DNA of 64,000 nt from Tulasnella sp. 424 (taxonomy: Eukaryota > Basidiomycota > Agaricomycetes > Cantharellales > Tulasnellaceae), in NCBI GenBank assembly GCA_019633425.1, contig WSUB01000015.1, positions 186,001-250,000 on the forward strand, read 5' to 3'. Below are positions 42,323 through 53,916 of this stretch, piece by piece; within the stretch, counting starts at the first letter, position 1, and each line of letters starts with the position of its first letter. The translations under genes were made by a program, and so were the position numbers. The notes beneath the pieces were generated by a model. The model did not search any database and was not told the DNA's origin. It saw only the letters and a program-made list of their open reading frames with translations.

Positions 42323-44644
42323 ATGACAGCAGTCCTCAACAATTCAGACTCGCAGGGGGACGACCCGCTCAGCAAAATGATCGCTCCGCCGCCCAACGAA
42401 ACGCTGCTCGAACGCGACAAGCGCCTCAGGCTAGAAGCAGAAGCAAAACGAATCAGCGACGCCATCGACGAGCAACTGAGAGTCGAGGCTCAGAAGAGGA
42501 GGAAGTCTCAGGAAGTCAAGCTCTTGCTTCTCGGTCAGTCTGGTAGCGGCAAGAGCACACTGCAGAAGCAGGTATGTGTGCTCTCCTCCCCACCCGCCAC
42601 CAACTTTCATGTGTCAACCCTCGGCGTCGACCGTTGGACGTTCTGGCACCCGCATGGAAAACTTTTCATCATGCACTTCGTCGTCTTGCGACTTAGCTCG
42701 ACGAATCCCTGTGTCATTAGACGTAAAGCGATGGGCGCCCCTTCCCGGCTGACCGGACGCCCGCACTACTCTCTTCAACCATTCATCCGCGCCCTCTCAT
42801 TCATTCCCTAGCGACTGAAACCCTTATGATCTGATTAGTTTCAACTCATGTACGCACCAGCCACACTGGAGCTAGAACGCGCATCCTGGCGTCACGTCGT
42901 ATACATCAACCTCATCAAATCAATCCGAATGATGCTCAACGCCCTCGAACACGAATACGACTTGGAAATCGACCGCGAATCAGATTTGCTACTACTAGTT
43001 CCGTCATTATCACCGTCCTTCACGTCATCCTCCTCCCTCTCCCCGACGTCGGCTTCAAAAGCCACCAAATCGTTGCCGTACCAATGGGACGACCCTTCAG
43101 CTTCCTCACCTTCCATACCAAGCTCGGCGAAAGGAAAAGGAAAGGAACGTGAAACTACCCCAACGCAGGAGGATTTCGATTCAAATAGCATATGGGGCTC
43201 TGCATTGAAATTGTCTACTCCGGTGACGGCAACAGCAGCCGCCGCAGGGTCGTCGAACTTTTCACCAGCCTGGGCCCAACAAATAGCCACTCTTCGCTTA
43301 CGACTCGCACCTTTACTGTCCATGGAGGATATCCTCGCTCATAAGATTGGAATGGGAGTCCAAGTCGCAGGGAAAGAAGAAGTCTTTGTTCGAACGGGAT
43401 GGCAAGGCATACGCACGAAGAAATGGAGCACCGCGTCAGCCACAAAGATAACCGCACCAGAACCGGAGTACATTTATTCAAGTCGGTTAAGCATGGGGAG
43501 CGGGGTCAGTGGGCTCGGGTTCGACACCGCGAGCACGACGAGCACGGAAATCCAGTTGGAGATGGATCAGCGGACCGAGTTGGTACGACAAGTGGCGAGC
43601 TTGTTCATGAATTCGAGAGGAGACGTGGAGACGCTCTATTCTCATCAAGCCGTGAAGAGTCTGATTAAGAAGAGGAAGTTAAGGTTGGAAGAGAGCTCAA
43701 CTTAGTAAGTTATTTTTAGTTACACCTTCGATCAATTGCGACGCTAATTTTGGGAACCTCAGCTTCCTCGCCAACCTAGAACGCATCTCAGTCAGTGATT
43801 ACATGCCTACAGACGACGACATCCTCCACGCCCGGCTGCGTACGATGGGTGTCGTGGAGCATTACTTCGAAGTGCCCGTCAACGGAGGCAGCAAGATGTA
43901 TGGTTGGCGATTGTACGACGTTGGTGGTGCAAGGGGACAACGGCCCACTTGGGTACCGTATTTCGAAGATGGTAGGACCCTCGACCCAAATCCGTTCGTG
44001 CAGCAGAAATTGCGTGTACTGACTGGAAACTTTCGTCGTTGTTGGTCTTATAGCAACTGCGATCATCTTCCTCGCGCCCATATCCGCGTTCGACCAGTAC
44101 TTGGAAGAGGACCAGCGGACCAACCGAGTGGACGATTCTTTGCAACTCTTCACGCTCATTTGTTCCAACCCGCTTCTGAAGAATTGCCATTTGGTCTTGT
44201 TTTTGAACAAGACGGATGTGTTGCAGAAAAAGTTGGAGATGGGCGTCAAAGTTAAGAAGTAGTGAGTCCCCTCGACTTGTGATGCCACGTCTGAAGAAAC
44301 AAGACGTGGGATGGCTGATCGAGTGTCTCTACCCCCCACGCAGTATCACTTCCTACGGTGACCGACCAAACGACTATGAACACGTATCGAATTACTTCCT
44401 CGCGCATTTCAAGCAAGTTCATCGGAAGAACAACCTCGATACCAAGAGGGAACTGTACACCCACCTTACGAGCGTCGTCGATACCCGATCGACCAGGCAG
44501 ATCATTGTTAATGGTGAGGGCCGATAGCACATTTTTTTTCCGCCCCCGTTGAAACCTCTCGGGTCGCTGAACGAATGTTCCTTAACTCCCTCAGTGCGAG
44601 ATGCAATATTCCGCGATCACCTCAAAGAGTCGTCCATGCTGTAA
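42323..44644 (+). CDS. Atypical heterotrimeric G-protein alpha subunit
   Basis: A G-alpha GTPase, but long (583 residues; usual about 355). Exons: 42323-42571, 42839-43704, 43763-43971, 44054-44261, 44344-44513, 44595-44644. P-loop GQSGSGKST at 71-79, followed by LQKQFQLMY. Switch I ILHARLRTMGVVEHY keeps Arg396 and Thr399. Switch II is DVGGARGQR: the catalytic Gln of the usual DVGGQR is Ala428. The guanine motif NKTD is at 493-496. The usual TCAT motif is replaced by TSVV. There is no Gly2 for myristoylation and no Cys near the C-terminus (KESSML). The helical domain carries a Ser/Pro/Ala-rich insert around residues 130-215. Divergent, expanded G-alpha families are known in mushrooms. The protein should bind GTP, but hydrolysis is probably slow. 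Confidence 0.88.
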
Positions 44645-45228
44645 CGCAAAGCTCAAGTCTCGCATTTGTCCCGGCGCCCCACATATTCTCTTCTCCCTGA
44701 TAGAACGCCCTCAGCCGATGCGGCCCTCACACCTTCTTTCGTAGATCTTCCATCTTGGATTCCTCTCCTCCCGCAATCCAACTTAATATTCTTCTATTCC
44801 CCGCCCTTCCTCTCCGCCTTCCTAATCATCCTTTGTTCTAATTATACGCGAAAGGCGTTGTTTCCTGATCCCTCTCCACTGCTTTTGCTACCGTGTTTCT
44901 TGTTTGCGTTTGGGTTTTTGTTGGGTTTTGGCGCCCCCTTCGAACTTGTTGCACTAGGAAGCGGACCAAAACTGCCACCAAGCCGAGTTATGTCTAGTAC
45001 CTGATCATTCTCCCTTGCTTTTGTATTTGCAAACTTCATCTTGTATTAACTTTAATGGTTCGGTCGCTTTTTTTGTTTTATACGTAGGCTTTCTATGCTA
45101 TGCGGATCGATTTGTTCCGAGGTCAATTTGAACTCGACGCGGGAACTCCACGGCGTGTATATCCCTTGCGCCCCACATCGTCCTCTGACCTTCAACCCTC
45201 CACCCGATTCCCCAATTAGAAAATAGAA
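44645..45228. other. Spacer between G-alpha and SAP-domain genes
   Basis: 584 bases: 3' UTR of the G-alpha gene and promoter of the next gene. A plus-strand frame near 44666-45004 has hydrophobic composition because it is T-rich, but no splice support. No gene is proposed. Confidence 0.4.
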
Positions 45229-46492
45229 ATGAAAGCACCACCTCCTGACACCCTTACGAGAGAAGGTCCTGAAAAGCTGCAATACCCTCAAATGCAGCAA
45301 CTGTGCAAGGTTCGTTGAACGCGCCGGACGCGCTCGTAAACGCGTCGCGTTTCCTGCTGTAGATTAACCATTCATACTATTACAGGAAAGAGGTATCGAT
45401 GAAAGTGCCGGACGAGATGTCTTGATCGATGCTCTCCTTCAAACGGCCGGGGAAACTGACCCTCGGCCCGTGTCTGGTGGGAGCACTCCAGTTCAGTGAA
45501 AGCCTCGAGAGTGATCTCAACTCGGAAGTTTGTCTCTCTTAGATCAAAATATTAATCTCTCGAACCCAACCCCTACGATCCCTAATCTCAGCTCCTTGCA
45601 CGACAAAGTGACCAGCCTAACACGTGTCGTCGAATTCAACGAGGCGGCCTCCTCCCTTCGTTTCGACGACATCGAATCTCGCGTCACGAAGCTCGAAACT
45701 CAACAGCACATCACCGATGTGTCAGCAAAACTGTCTCAAGGGGGTCAGGGCACGCTTGCCGACTTGGCGAAGCGACTCGAGGTGATGGAGACGTTCGTGT
45801 ACTCCATGCCCATGGACCTTAGCAAGACGATTGGGAAGCCCAAGTACGTTCCTCCGCCGTCGGGCTTCGAACTGGAACGCAGGATCGCTGCATTGGAAAG
45901 GGCCATCAACGTGAACACCGTGCAGGAAGGTTCTCCCATTGGCTTCGAAGGACCCACGCTGCAGCCCATCCCTGGGGCGATTTTCAGAGCCAGCAATGAT
46001 GCCGGCATGTCAAGGAGGTACTTCCCGTTTTTTTTTAATGAAGTGCGACTTGCTCTTGATTGCTTGGTTCTCGCGATCAGTTTTAGTTCCTTCGAACAAG
46101 TTTTCCACCCAGGAGCGGACGCCCTGAACAGGGCTTCAATTTCCAAGTACCTGGCCCTACCTGCACCTCCCGGTGGAACCTATCCTTTTCAGCATCATCC
46201 TGCTCCTTCAACTCCTGGTGCAATTGATCCCTTTCAGCGATCTCCTTCTTCTGCGTCTTCCGGTGGAACTAATCCTTTTCAGCAGCCTCCTTCTCCTGCA
46301 CCTCCCCTGTCAGAAAGCGGCAAGAGCTCTGATTTCGCTACTCGCTCCATGGGGCCAGAAGAGGTAGTTGGACCCGAGTTCGCTTGGCCCCCTGAGCATT
46401 CTTCTGAAAGACCTCAAGCATCTCCTGCTCCCTCCGACGCCAGTGCAGGCAATGGATCTTATTTCGACGTCCTCAAAGATCAGCTCAACTAG
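45229..46492 (+). CDS. SAP-domain protein with coiled coil
   Basis: Four exons (45229-45309, 45386-45476, 45543-46017, 46087-46492) give 350 residues. The first two exons encode a likely SAP motif (KLQYPQMQQLCKERGI, then GRDVLIDALLQTAGE), a short helix pair that binds DNA or RNA in other proteins. Exon 3 is coiled-coil-like (LHDKVTSLTRVVEFNEAASS, DIESRVTKLETQQ). The C-terminal third has three short imperfect repeats built on PGGTYPFQHHPAP, PGAIDPFQRSPSS and GGTNPFQQPPSPA. The last intron is 69 bases with no stop, so unspliced mRNA would also be readable. Exact function unknown. It runs tail-to-tail with the hypothetical gene on the other strand. Confidence 0.65.
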
Positions 46493-46569
46493 ACAAGAGA
46501 CAGCCCTCGGTGAAGAACACCCGCAACATGGTTACTCTACATTGAGGTCAACTCGAATCTCTGGGTCTT

Positions 46570-47055
46570 TCACTGGCACTTGCTCGGCAATTGGTCCTTC
46601 CGCTTTCTCTCCATTCTCGTCCGTCGTTCCTTGACGCGTTTCTGATGCCGACCCTGTTGTATTCTCTGCACATTGTTTCTCATCCACTCCGCCTGCAACA
46701 ATCAACAACATCAAGTCTCACCAGCAACTTTAGGTCAACAACAAGAACAGCGCGCATTTCTTCATTGAGCTCTCGAGCTCCCCGGTCTACCATCTTCCTA
46801 TCCACATGTGCAGGCTTCCATTGGCTCTTCCTCCTATGTCTTTTCCAACCATGTTCTTTCTTCCACCAATCCTCCGATGGAGCGCGGTAGTCTCCAATTT
46901 ATTCATTGCATGATCCTATTCCCTTTGCTTCCTTGCTCCCTTCAAGCAACGAGTCGCACGTACCGGAACCTACGCCTTCCCTGTGGAAATGTCTAGCTTC
47001 TGCATTGAAATCGTCTGCATCGTTGTGTTTTTCGGTGATCCCTTGTCAAAGGGCG
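46570..47055 (-). CDS. Hypothetical basic coiled-coil protein (3' exons)
   Basis: Two exons join cleanly: one ending AVLVVDLKLL at 46722 with donor gtgagac, then acceptor ttgcag and AEWMRNNVQRIQQGR to a stop at 46570-46572. Upstream of these, still open, are WKKEHGWKRHRRKSQWKPA and, after another probable intron, DADDFNAEARHFHREG near 47010-47055. The C-terminus is strongly basic and helical (KRVKERRTRMERKRKD). I do not recognise it. More 5' exons may lie between 47060 and 47560, where a frame LASLLMLDIRSNLQD also looks coding, but I could not connect them. The stop lies 78 bases from that of the convergent SAP gene. Confidence 0.4.
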
Positions 47056-48432
47056 CTTAACGATGAGCAACAGTTGATCGACGTGAGATGTCCCATCTTC
47101 GCTGGGTCATCTACTCTTCCGCTCCAGGGACGTGACTGTATCCTGCAGATTGGAGCGAATATCCAGCATCAGAAGCGAGGCGAGCCGGCCTGCTTGCGGA
47201 ACTGCTCCACTTGCCGGTTGAAAAGACTGCCGCAACCGATCAAGCTATCTCATCTTCGGCAACCGGAGGGTTTCCCGGTGAAACTCTCCGCGCCTTATGA
47301 GGGTCCAGAATAAGATGAGCGTCTGTAAGACTCCGACAGCAATATTGGTCTGTTCGTTGTGGCGAGCCGTATTCTTTGTACAAGCTCTGCACCACCCTCT
47401 CCGTCGAGATTTGTCGGGACCCCTTTGACTCTTGAGCACAGTCCGGCCAGGTGAATCTCAAAGACAACCGCACGAGGCAAAATAATTGTGCCTTCATTAT
47501 GTCGTCCATATATCTGGTATCGGACAGTTTTTCTTCTTGAGGCTCTGATCGTGTTCACCGACCCCCATCACTGAGCCTCCAGTCGTGTCGCCTAACGAAC
47601 CCCCGGTCCCTCTACAAAACAAGTTCAACAGAACCAAATCGGATTACGGAGCGGGGCGAGCTACGCTGATCTCTTGGACGGCCCAGAGACTTGTCAGGAG
47701 GCGTCAACCTGGGCGGGAAACCCTGCATCAGGCTGGCAGGGTATGCGTGGACATCCTAGAGAGCATAATAACGGACATGAGGGCTATACCCTGCCCAAAC
47801 ACGGTCGAACTTGACAAAATTATCAAGGGAATCGCGGCTGAGGTGTCGAAGTCTGCTGCTTTACAGTAAATTGGCTAAACCCAGGTGCAACGTCGCTCAA
47901 AGGAGCCTCTTCGCCGGTACCCGCTTCTCCGGCTCACCAGATGGGCATCAGCCTATAAGAATTCGATCATCGGAGACCCATCTGGAAGTCGTGGGACTCG
48001 ACCATTTGGTCAAGGTGGGTTCGCTCTGCTCCATCCTCCGTTGTTGATGTGCCCCTTTCCCCTTCGTGAGGCACTCAGATCGAAGCTTCCTTACCAGAAT
48101 ATCTACCGACCATAGAAGGTAATATAATGGTCGAATATCGAGGGTCGAACCATGAGGTGAAGGCGTCGCAGAGTTTCACATAATCCAAAAACCTCAGAAA
48201 ATTCCCAAAAGCAGCAACAAACTTTGTAATGCCGGTACAGTCGACGCCGTCCTTCCCAGGCCTTTGGCGAACGATCGAGTCCTCTTGCCCAGAGTGGCTA
48301 GCATGCGTGGCTCAGTTGAGTCATGGCGCGGCCGGTCCATCGAGAGGAGTGAATCATATATAAGTCATACCACCAGACTGACGTACAGAGGAAAAAAGTG
48401 GGGTAAATGATAAAAAAAAGGTATAGGGCCAT
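47056..48432. other. Unresolved interval with possible exon fragments
   Basis: Contains possible 5' exons of the minus-strand hypothetical gene (see 46570-47055). On the plus strand, an 80-90-codon frame near 47690-47866 (RVCVDILESIITDMRAI, GIAAEVSKSAALQ) is followed by possible exons to 48115 (WASAYKNSIIGDPSGS). The latter may be a small gene, but no start or end could be fixed. 48120-48432 holds no recognisable feature. Confidence 0.3.
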
Positions 48433-49430
48433 TCATGAGACGGGAACCTCACGAGCAGCCAATTTCTCGAAAATCTGGGGAGCGAGAACGGGGAAAGTGC
48501 AAGGGGGGAGGGTAGGGTCAGCGAAAGTTGTTAGGGCGGAACGTATCGTAAACGAGCTCTTACATCCATATAAACGTCCGACTTTTGACCACCGCTAATA
48601 GCGTACTTCTGGTTGATCACAGTGCATGGTACGCCGGTGATTCCCTTTCCCTGAGCCTCCATAATCTGGGTTTGTATCTCCTTATAAAGCTTGTCGGAAG
48701 CGAGAAACTCGAGAGCCTAGGAGAGACGCAGAGCAGGCGCAGTTGATAGCCATAAGTATAGGAGAGATGTCAGGATACGGTATGTTGCGTACCTCAGCCT
48801 TGGAGGCAACACCGACGTCTTCAGCGAGGGCGGCCAGCATCTCGTGACTGCCAATGTCCTTCTCTTGCTCGAAATACGCCTCGAAAATCTTCTCTAACAA
48901 AGCTAGCTGAAGCTTAGGCTCCTTCTGATAGGCAAACATGAGGAGTCGGTGGGCCGATGTCGTCTGACGAATGGTCCCTCCCCAACGGCTATCCAGTCGG
49001 GATTGCGATTTGTCATCAGCCCGCCCACCCGAAAAGAGAGCAAACGAGGGGCAAAGCAACTTACAAAGTGATCCCAAGCTCTGCTCCTCGTTGGTTCATG
49101 GCAGGCACCATCATTTTGACCCGTTGTTCGCCAAATTTCTTCAGGAAATAAGCTACCTGCAGAGGAGGGCGACCGACGGGGTCCCAAGTCAGCGCCTAAT
49201 CGCCCATCCAGCGTCCAAACCAGCTAACCCACCTTCTCCAACGGCTCCTTGCAGTTCAGCATTGGGTCTAGAAGGAACGGTCTGTACTCGACATCGACCT
49301 TAGCAGTAGGATGAATCTGCTTGAATTGCTTGACTGCATTGGTAAGCTCCTTGTATCCGATGTAGCACCATGGGCAGATGATGTCGCTGACGACTGCGAG
49401 GGAGATCTGCTGCTGTTGAGATGCGCTCAT
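48433..49430 (-). CDS. DsbA/FrnE-type thioredoxin-fold oxidoreductase
   Basis: A DsbA-family protein of the FrnE/2-hydroxychromene-2-carboxylate isomerase-like class, 226 residues in five exons (49430-49233, 49156-49065, 48988-48793, 48716-48564, 48474-48433). The redox motif is CPWC at residues 19-22, within SDIICPWCYIGYKEL. The helical insertion domain includes NQRGAELGITF, GGTIRQTTSAHRLLMFA and ALLEKIFEAYFEQEKDIGSH. The cis-proline loop is GITGVPCTVINQKYAISG, typical of the family. It has no signal peptide, so it is probably cytosolic. It likely acts in thiol-disulfide exchange or glutathione-linked metabolism; the substrate is not predictable. Confidence 0.88.
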
Positions 49431-49774
49431 GGAGTGAAACGGTGGTGAAGAGAGGGGGAGGGGACGGGCATAGAGATGGCGTTGTAATAAGAGCTGCGTT
49501 GGACACCTTGCTGACTGAACAGGAGCCTCTCGTCCCTGAGAGCTGCACCTTCCATCCCCGCTTCGGGCTTAGCCGCAATTTTTTTCTCCACCCCCACCGA
49601 TCACATCAACCCACGAGACTCGCAGTAAAAGTAGATCCAGAGGTCTCTTCTTCTCATGGCTAGCCATTCATATCATTCGTATTACTTTATTTTACTACAA
49701 CATCCAGAGACCGCAGCCGGCGAAACAGTCTTGCCGAACAAAGCGGCACCACCCCGTATCATCATTCTCACCGA

Positions 49775-52700
49775 TTATGCGCTCGGAACACGAACACATT
49801 TGCCAATGCCGGACCGCACGCGCACGAGAGTCTCTAGGGAAGACCTGCCGTTGATGAGAAGATCCTCGTCCCACTGAACAGCCCCTTTCTCGAATAAGCA
49901 CACAATCGTGGATCCACCTGCCCGGAACCCCCGCGTAAGCGATGCTGACATCAAGCGCAATCTTCACGCGAAAATGCTTACCGAATGCGAAATAACCAAA
50001 TTCGTCTCCCCGTTTCACTTCTGACCCTTCCTCGACTGTTGTCACAATGGTGCCGACCATCATGGCACCGACGCAAACACACATAACTCGTCCGAACTGA
50101 GGGCTGTCTATCGGGACGATCTTACGAGCATTCTCGCCATAAACGTCCAGCCTAGAAAAGGAAGAGAAGTGAGATCATCCCATGAACCTTATGGTGGAGC
50201 GAAGAACGCACGAAGTCCGGATGGCTTGAGGCTGCGACGGCAAATGACTCAGTTGACCGGATCCAGAGGGCGGTATTCCGGACCACTCACATTCACTGTA
50301 TAATACTCTCCTGCAATATACGTCATCTTGCCTATCTTTCCATCAACGGGAACGTGGAAGCGGTGATAATCCTACCCGCCAACCCCGAATAAGCGCTGAG
50401 GTCTGATATAGGAGGGCCCCGGTCAAAGTAGCCTCGCTCACCTGAGGCGCCAACCTAAAGATTCCCAAAGCTCCGCCGACGAACTTTGACGCTTCATCCT
50501 TGTACGCATCTCCGAGCAAACGACCGACCGAAAACTCTCGTCCCTTGATCCAAATCTTGGTTGCCTCGTCGACGGACTCGAAGAGCATGCTTCGGCAGTC
50601 GGCAACGCTCACAAGCCTATTCGGGTCATTAGGTTCCGAGAGTGGACGAGCTTCTGTCTTCAGTTTACTAATAATCGAGCCCTAAATCAGTCCCCCCTTG
50701 ACCTAGGGAGCATGAGCTTAGGCCTACCGGTAGAAAAATTGGTTGAAATTCTCTGAAAGCATCCGAGGGTGCGGTTAATAAACGGGGTGACGTGGGCATG
50801 ACGAACTACTCACTGAATGAATCAAGAGGGTCTAGAATTTCGTTGGTGTCAAGGTTATGGAAAGCAATGAACGGCAAGATTTCTCGCGCCGACTCAGGTG
50901 CGTCGAATTTGACACCTTGCTTGACTGACAGGGACTTGAGAAGCTTACGTGCTAGAATCGGGAGCCGTCAGACAGAATGAAATGCCGGATGCGTCCCCAA
51001 TTAATACCTCGTGCCCCCTCCATGCGACTCCTTGCACCCTTGTAAAGCAACCGAATACCCAATCTGACATATCCCTGCATTTTCTCCTCCTCCAGCTGAC
51101 CAGTTTCTCGGTTCTGGACGATAATGTTGGCAGAGTTCTGAATATGAGCGTAAATTAGCACTATGCCGCAATTCGTCACCGGCCAGCGAAATCTACTCCT
51201 CACCGCTCCAATCTCATAAGCTCCCGAAGAGACCTTCGTAATGACCTTTGTATACCACTTCCTCTGAGCCTGGCTTGGGGTGACGTAATTGCCCACGATC
51301 ATTCGATCCACTCGGGCCCAGTCCGAACTGGCGCAAACCGCCAAGTGCGTAACGATATCCGTCTCACCCTTGGCGTTCATCCTCGGCCGATGGCATAGAG
51401 GACAAGTACGGATGTTAATGACGCGCTCAACAACTTCGTCGGAGCTTGATCCTGAGCCTCGATCCTCCTCATCGAAATCTTCGTTCAGCAAGTCGGTGGG
51501 TGAACGAGGGACAGTGGACACTGGTGGCACAGAATGCGACGCGGGCTGTTGGTTGGGTGCGACCGGAGTAGCATCACCCTGGACCGTCTGGTCGGAAACC
51601 GATCGGTGAGCTGCTGCGGGGACTTGGAGGGGTTTGTTGGTTGGGTCTTGGTTCGAGTTGACGCCAGGCATGCTGGCAACAGTCTCCCCCGGTACTGCCG
51701 CATCGCTCGGAGGTCTAGCAGCAGGGCCAGAAAAGTCAAGCGCTCCAAGTGAAGCCAGTTTATTAGCTTCCTCTTTGGGGCTTTCGCTTAGCATTGGCGT
51801 TGGTACACCAGTGTCTGGAACCTGCTGGTCTGTCGTGACGCGTTTGCGTTGTTCCATAGGCTTATGGACCGCGTCCTCAAGACAGATGATAGCTTGTTCG
51901 AAAGTCATCTCTCCCTCCCTAGGCGAGACGTTGAACCGAATGAAGAAGTTGTCGATGGTCTCCCGGCTCAAAGTCGATCCGAGGGAGTCGAGCATGGATG
52001 TCAACTCGAGGTGTGAGATTCGATCGTTCCCGTCCATATCGTACTGTTTCAGGTACTCACGCCAGAACTTCTGACGAAGAGCCCGGTACGGCTGATATTT
52101 GGCACTACGGTAGATAGGCGAATCAGCTATCGAAACTCTCCGAGCCAAGCGGGGAAATTCATACCGGAATTTCAAAACAGGCGCATGTTTGAATTCCCAA
52201 GGGGCATTCTTGTCGGTGACGATCGGGAGCTTGTATGTAGTCATATCGTGTTCTCCAGCTGCCACTGACGCAGGGTAGATCATGGTGTCGGGATCAGGCT
52301 TGGGTACGTTGGCCATCAACTCCGGGAGAGCGAATGAAACGCTTCCGATGTTGTCATTACCAGAAAGCTTGTCCCAATCAAGCACGGAGAAATTGACTCG
52401 GAAGTTGGTCTCATATCGGTGGACGTGGAATAGGAGTTTCTCGTTCCAAACAGGGTCGAGAGAGTGACGGATGACACGAGTGCGGAACACTTTCTTGCCG
52501 AAGGAAATGACGCAGAACGGATCCATGTCCCAACCGGTTCGGGTCACTGAAAGTGGACGCCTCGGTCAGCGTGTACGTTAAGAATAATCGGAGACCTTGG
52601 GCTTACTGTTCTTCAACTTTGGAAGATCTTCAGCTCCCTGAATCTCGAGCATGACGATACCCACGATGTCATTGTTCGACGTGAAGTTAAAGTTGCTGTC

Positions 52701-53916
52701 GAACTGTTTCTTGAAAGAAGGCCTCTTCTTGCCTGTACGGCTGGCAGGTCGAGAACCCTCAGGAGTCTGGGCGCCCTCGAAGTATTCTTTCCCGGACGTG
52801 GCTGATCGAGGTCCCGGACTTAGGACCTTCGGGAGGAAACCGGGACTCGTTGACGGGGGTTTGAGGGACTGAGATGATGAGGGGGTGAGGATAGGGGGAG
52901 GTTGAGTGTTCTTCCTCGAGCCAGGAGTAGATGAAATTGGGGTCGAGCCCATTGACGTTCCGGACGCCGGAGTCGTCCCTTCTTCCATCTCATCGCCAGA
53001 GTCCTCCTCGGCAGAGCTCAGACCGTCATCTTCCATTTCAGATTCCCCGACAAGAGTGGTTCCAATGCCGCGGGTCTGTGCATGGCAGTGATTGGCGTTA
53101 GAGTTATTCTTGTCCTTTCGCTTTCGAAATAGAAAAGGCGCGACTCACGGGAACAGACGAATGTAACGTGAGCCCAGTCATCTTCGCCAGCTGTTGGAAC
53201 TCGGAGAACATCGCGGCATAATTGGGAGGGGATGCGGGATCGACAGGAACGAATCCGATCTTTAATTGGATGTGGCCCTGAGCCTGAGTGTTCTTCCGGC
53301 TGGAGACGACTGGCGTCGGGAAGGGCTGGGGGAAGTGGTTTAGCACTGCCTGCACTAAGCCTTGATAGGTGAATGAATCCAACTGACCTTATTCCGTGGG
53401 TCATCGAACGCGAAAGCAGGAGATGGTTCGTGATGCTTAAACCATTCGTCAAAGGGGATGGCGGCCTCGCCGATGTAATCCTTCCGGAGAAGATCCTTAT
53501 CCCATACGACGAATTCCAGAGCTCCTAGATACCCAATGTTGGAACGATATATAGGGAAGTCAAATGTAGCTTTCTCCGCGGCATATTCGGGGTTTAAGGA
53601 TTTCTTTACGACGGGTGTTGAGTATCGTTCACGGCCGAGGTTGACCACGACGAAGCTGCGATATCAGGAGCGCGGGCGTCAGTGTGCATCTCTGTGAAGG
53701 AAAAAGCGGCATGTATGCATACGGATCGCTTGTTCCGCTCCTGTCTTTGGCCAAGAGGTCTGCACACCCGACTACCTGTACGCGAAGAATGATAGCAGGC
53801 TGCTCTCCAGGGGCGGGCGCTGAAGCTTCCTGGGTCACATTTGTCTGCTTGATGCTTCGACTCCTCTTGACAGGGTTGGGTGTGACGCGTTTGATGGTCT
53901 TGAGGACTTTAGACAT
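49775..53916 (-). CDS. PSD2: Phosphatidylserine decarboxylase, Psd2 type (C2-C2-EF-hand-PSD)
   Basis: Makes phosphatidylethanolamine from phosphatidylserine in Golgi/endosome membranes. It starts [11 protein letters not shown] at 53916 and ends VRVPSA at 49775, with about ten or more exons and roughly 1,150 residues. Order of domains: first C2 ([32 protein letters not shown]), a Ser/Pro-rich linker, second C2 ([41 protein letters not shown]), an EF-hand ([19 protein letters not shown]), a Cys-His cluster ([11 protein letters not shown], with a later His and Cys), then the decarboxylase. In the catalytic part [17 protein letters not shown] is the substrate loop and [13 protein letters not shown] contains the self-cleaving GGST motif that makes the pyruvoyl group. 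The long exon 52547 to about 51200 covers the C2, EF-hand and cluster. Confidence 0.9.
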
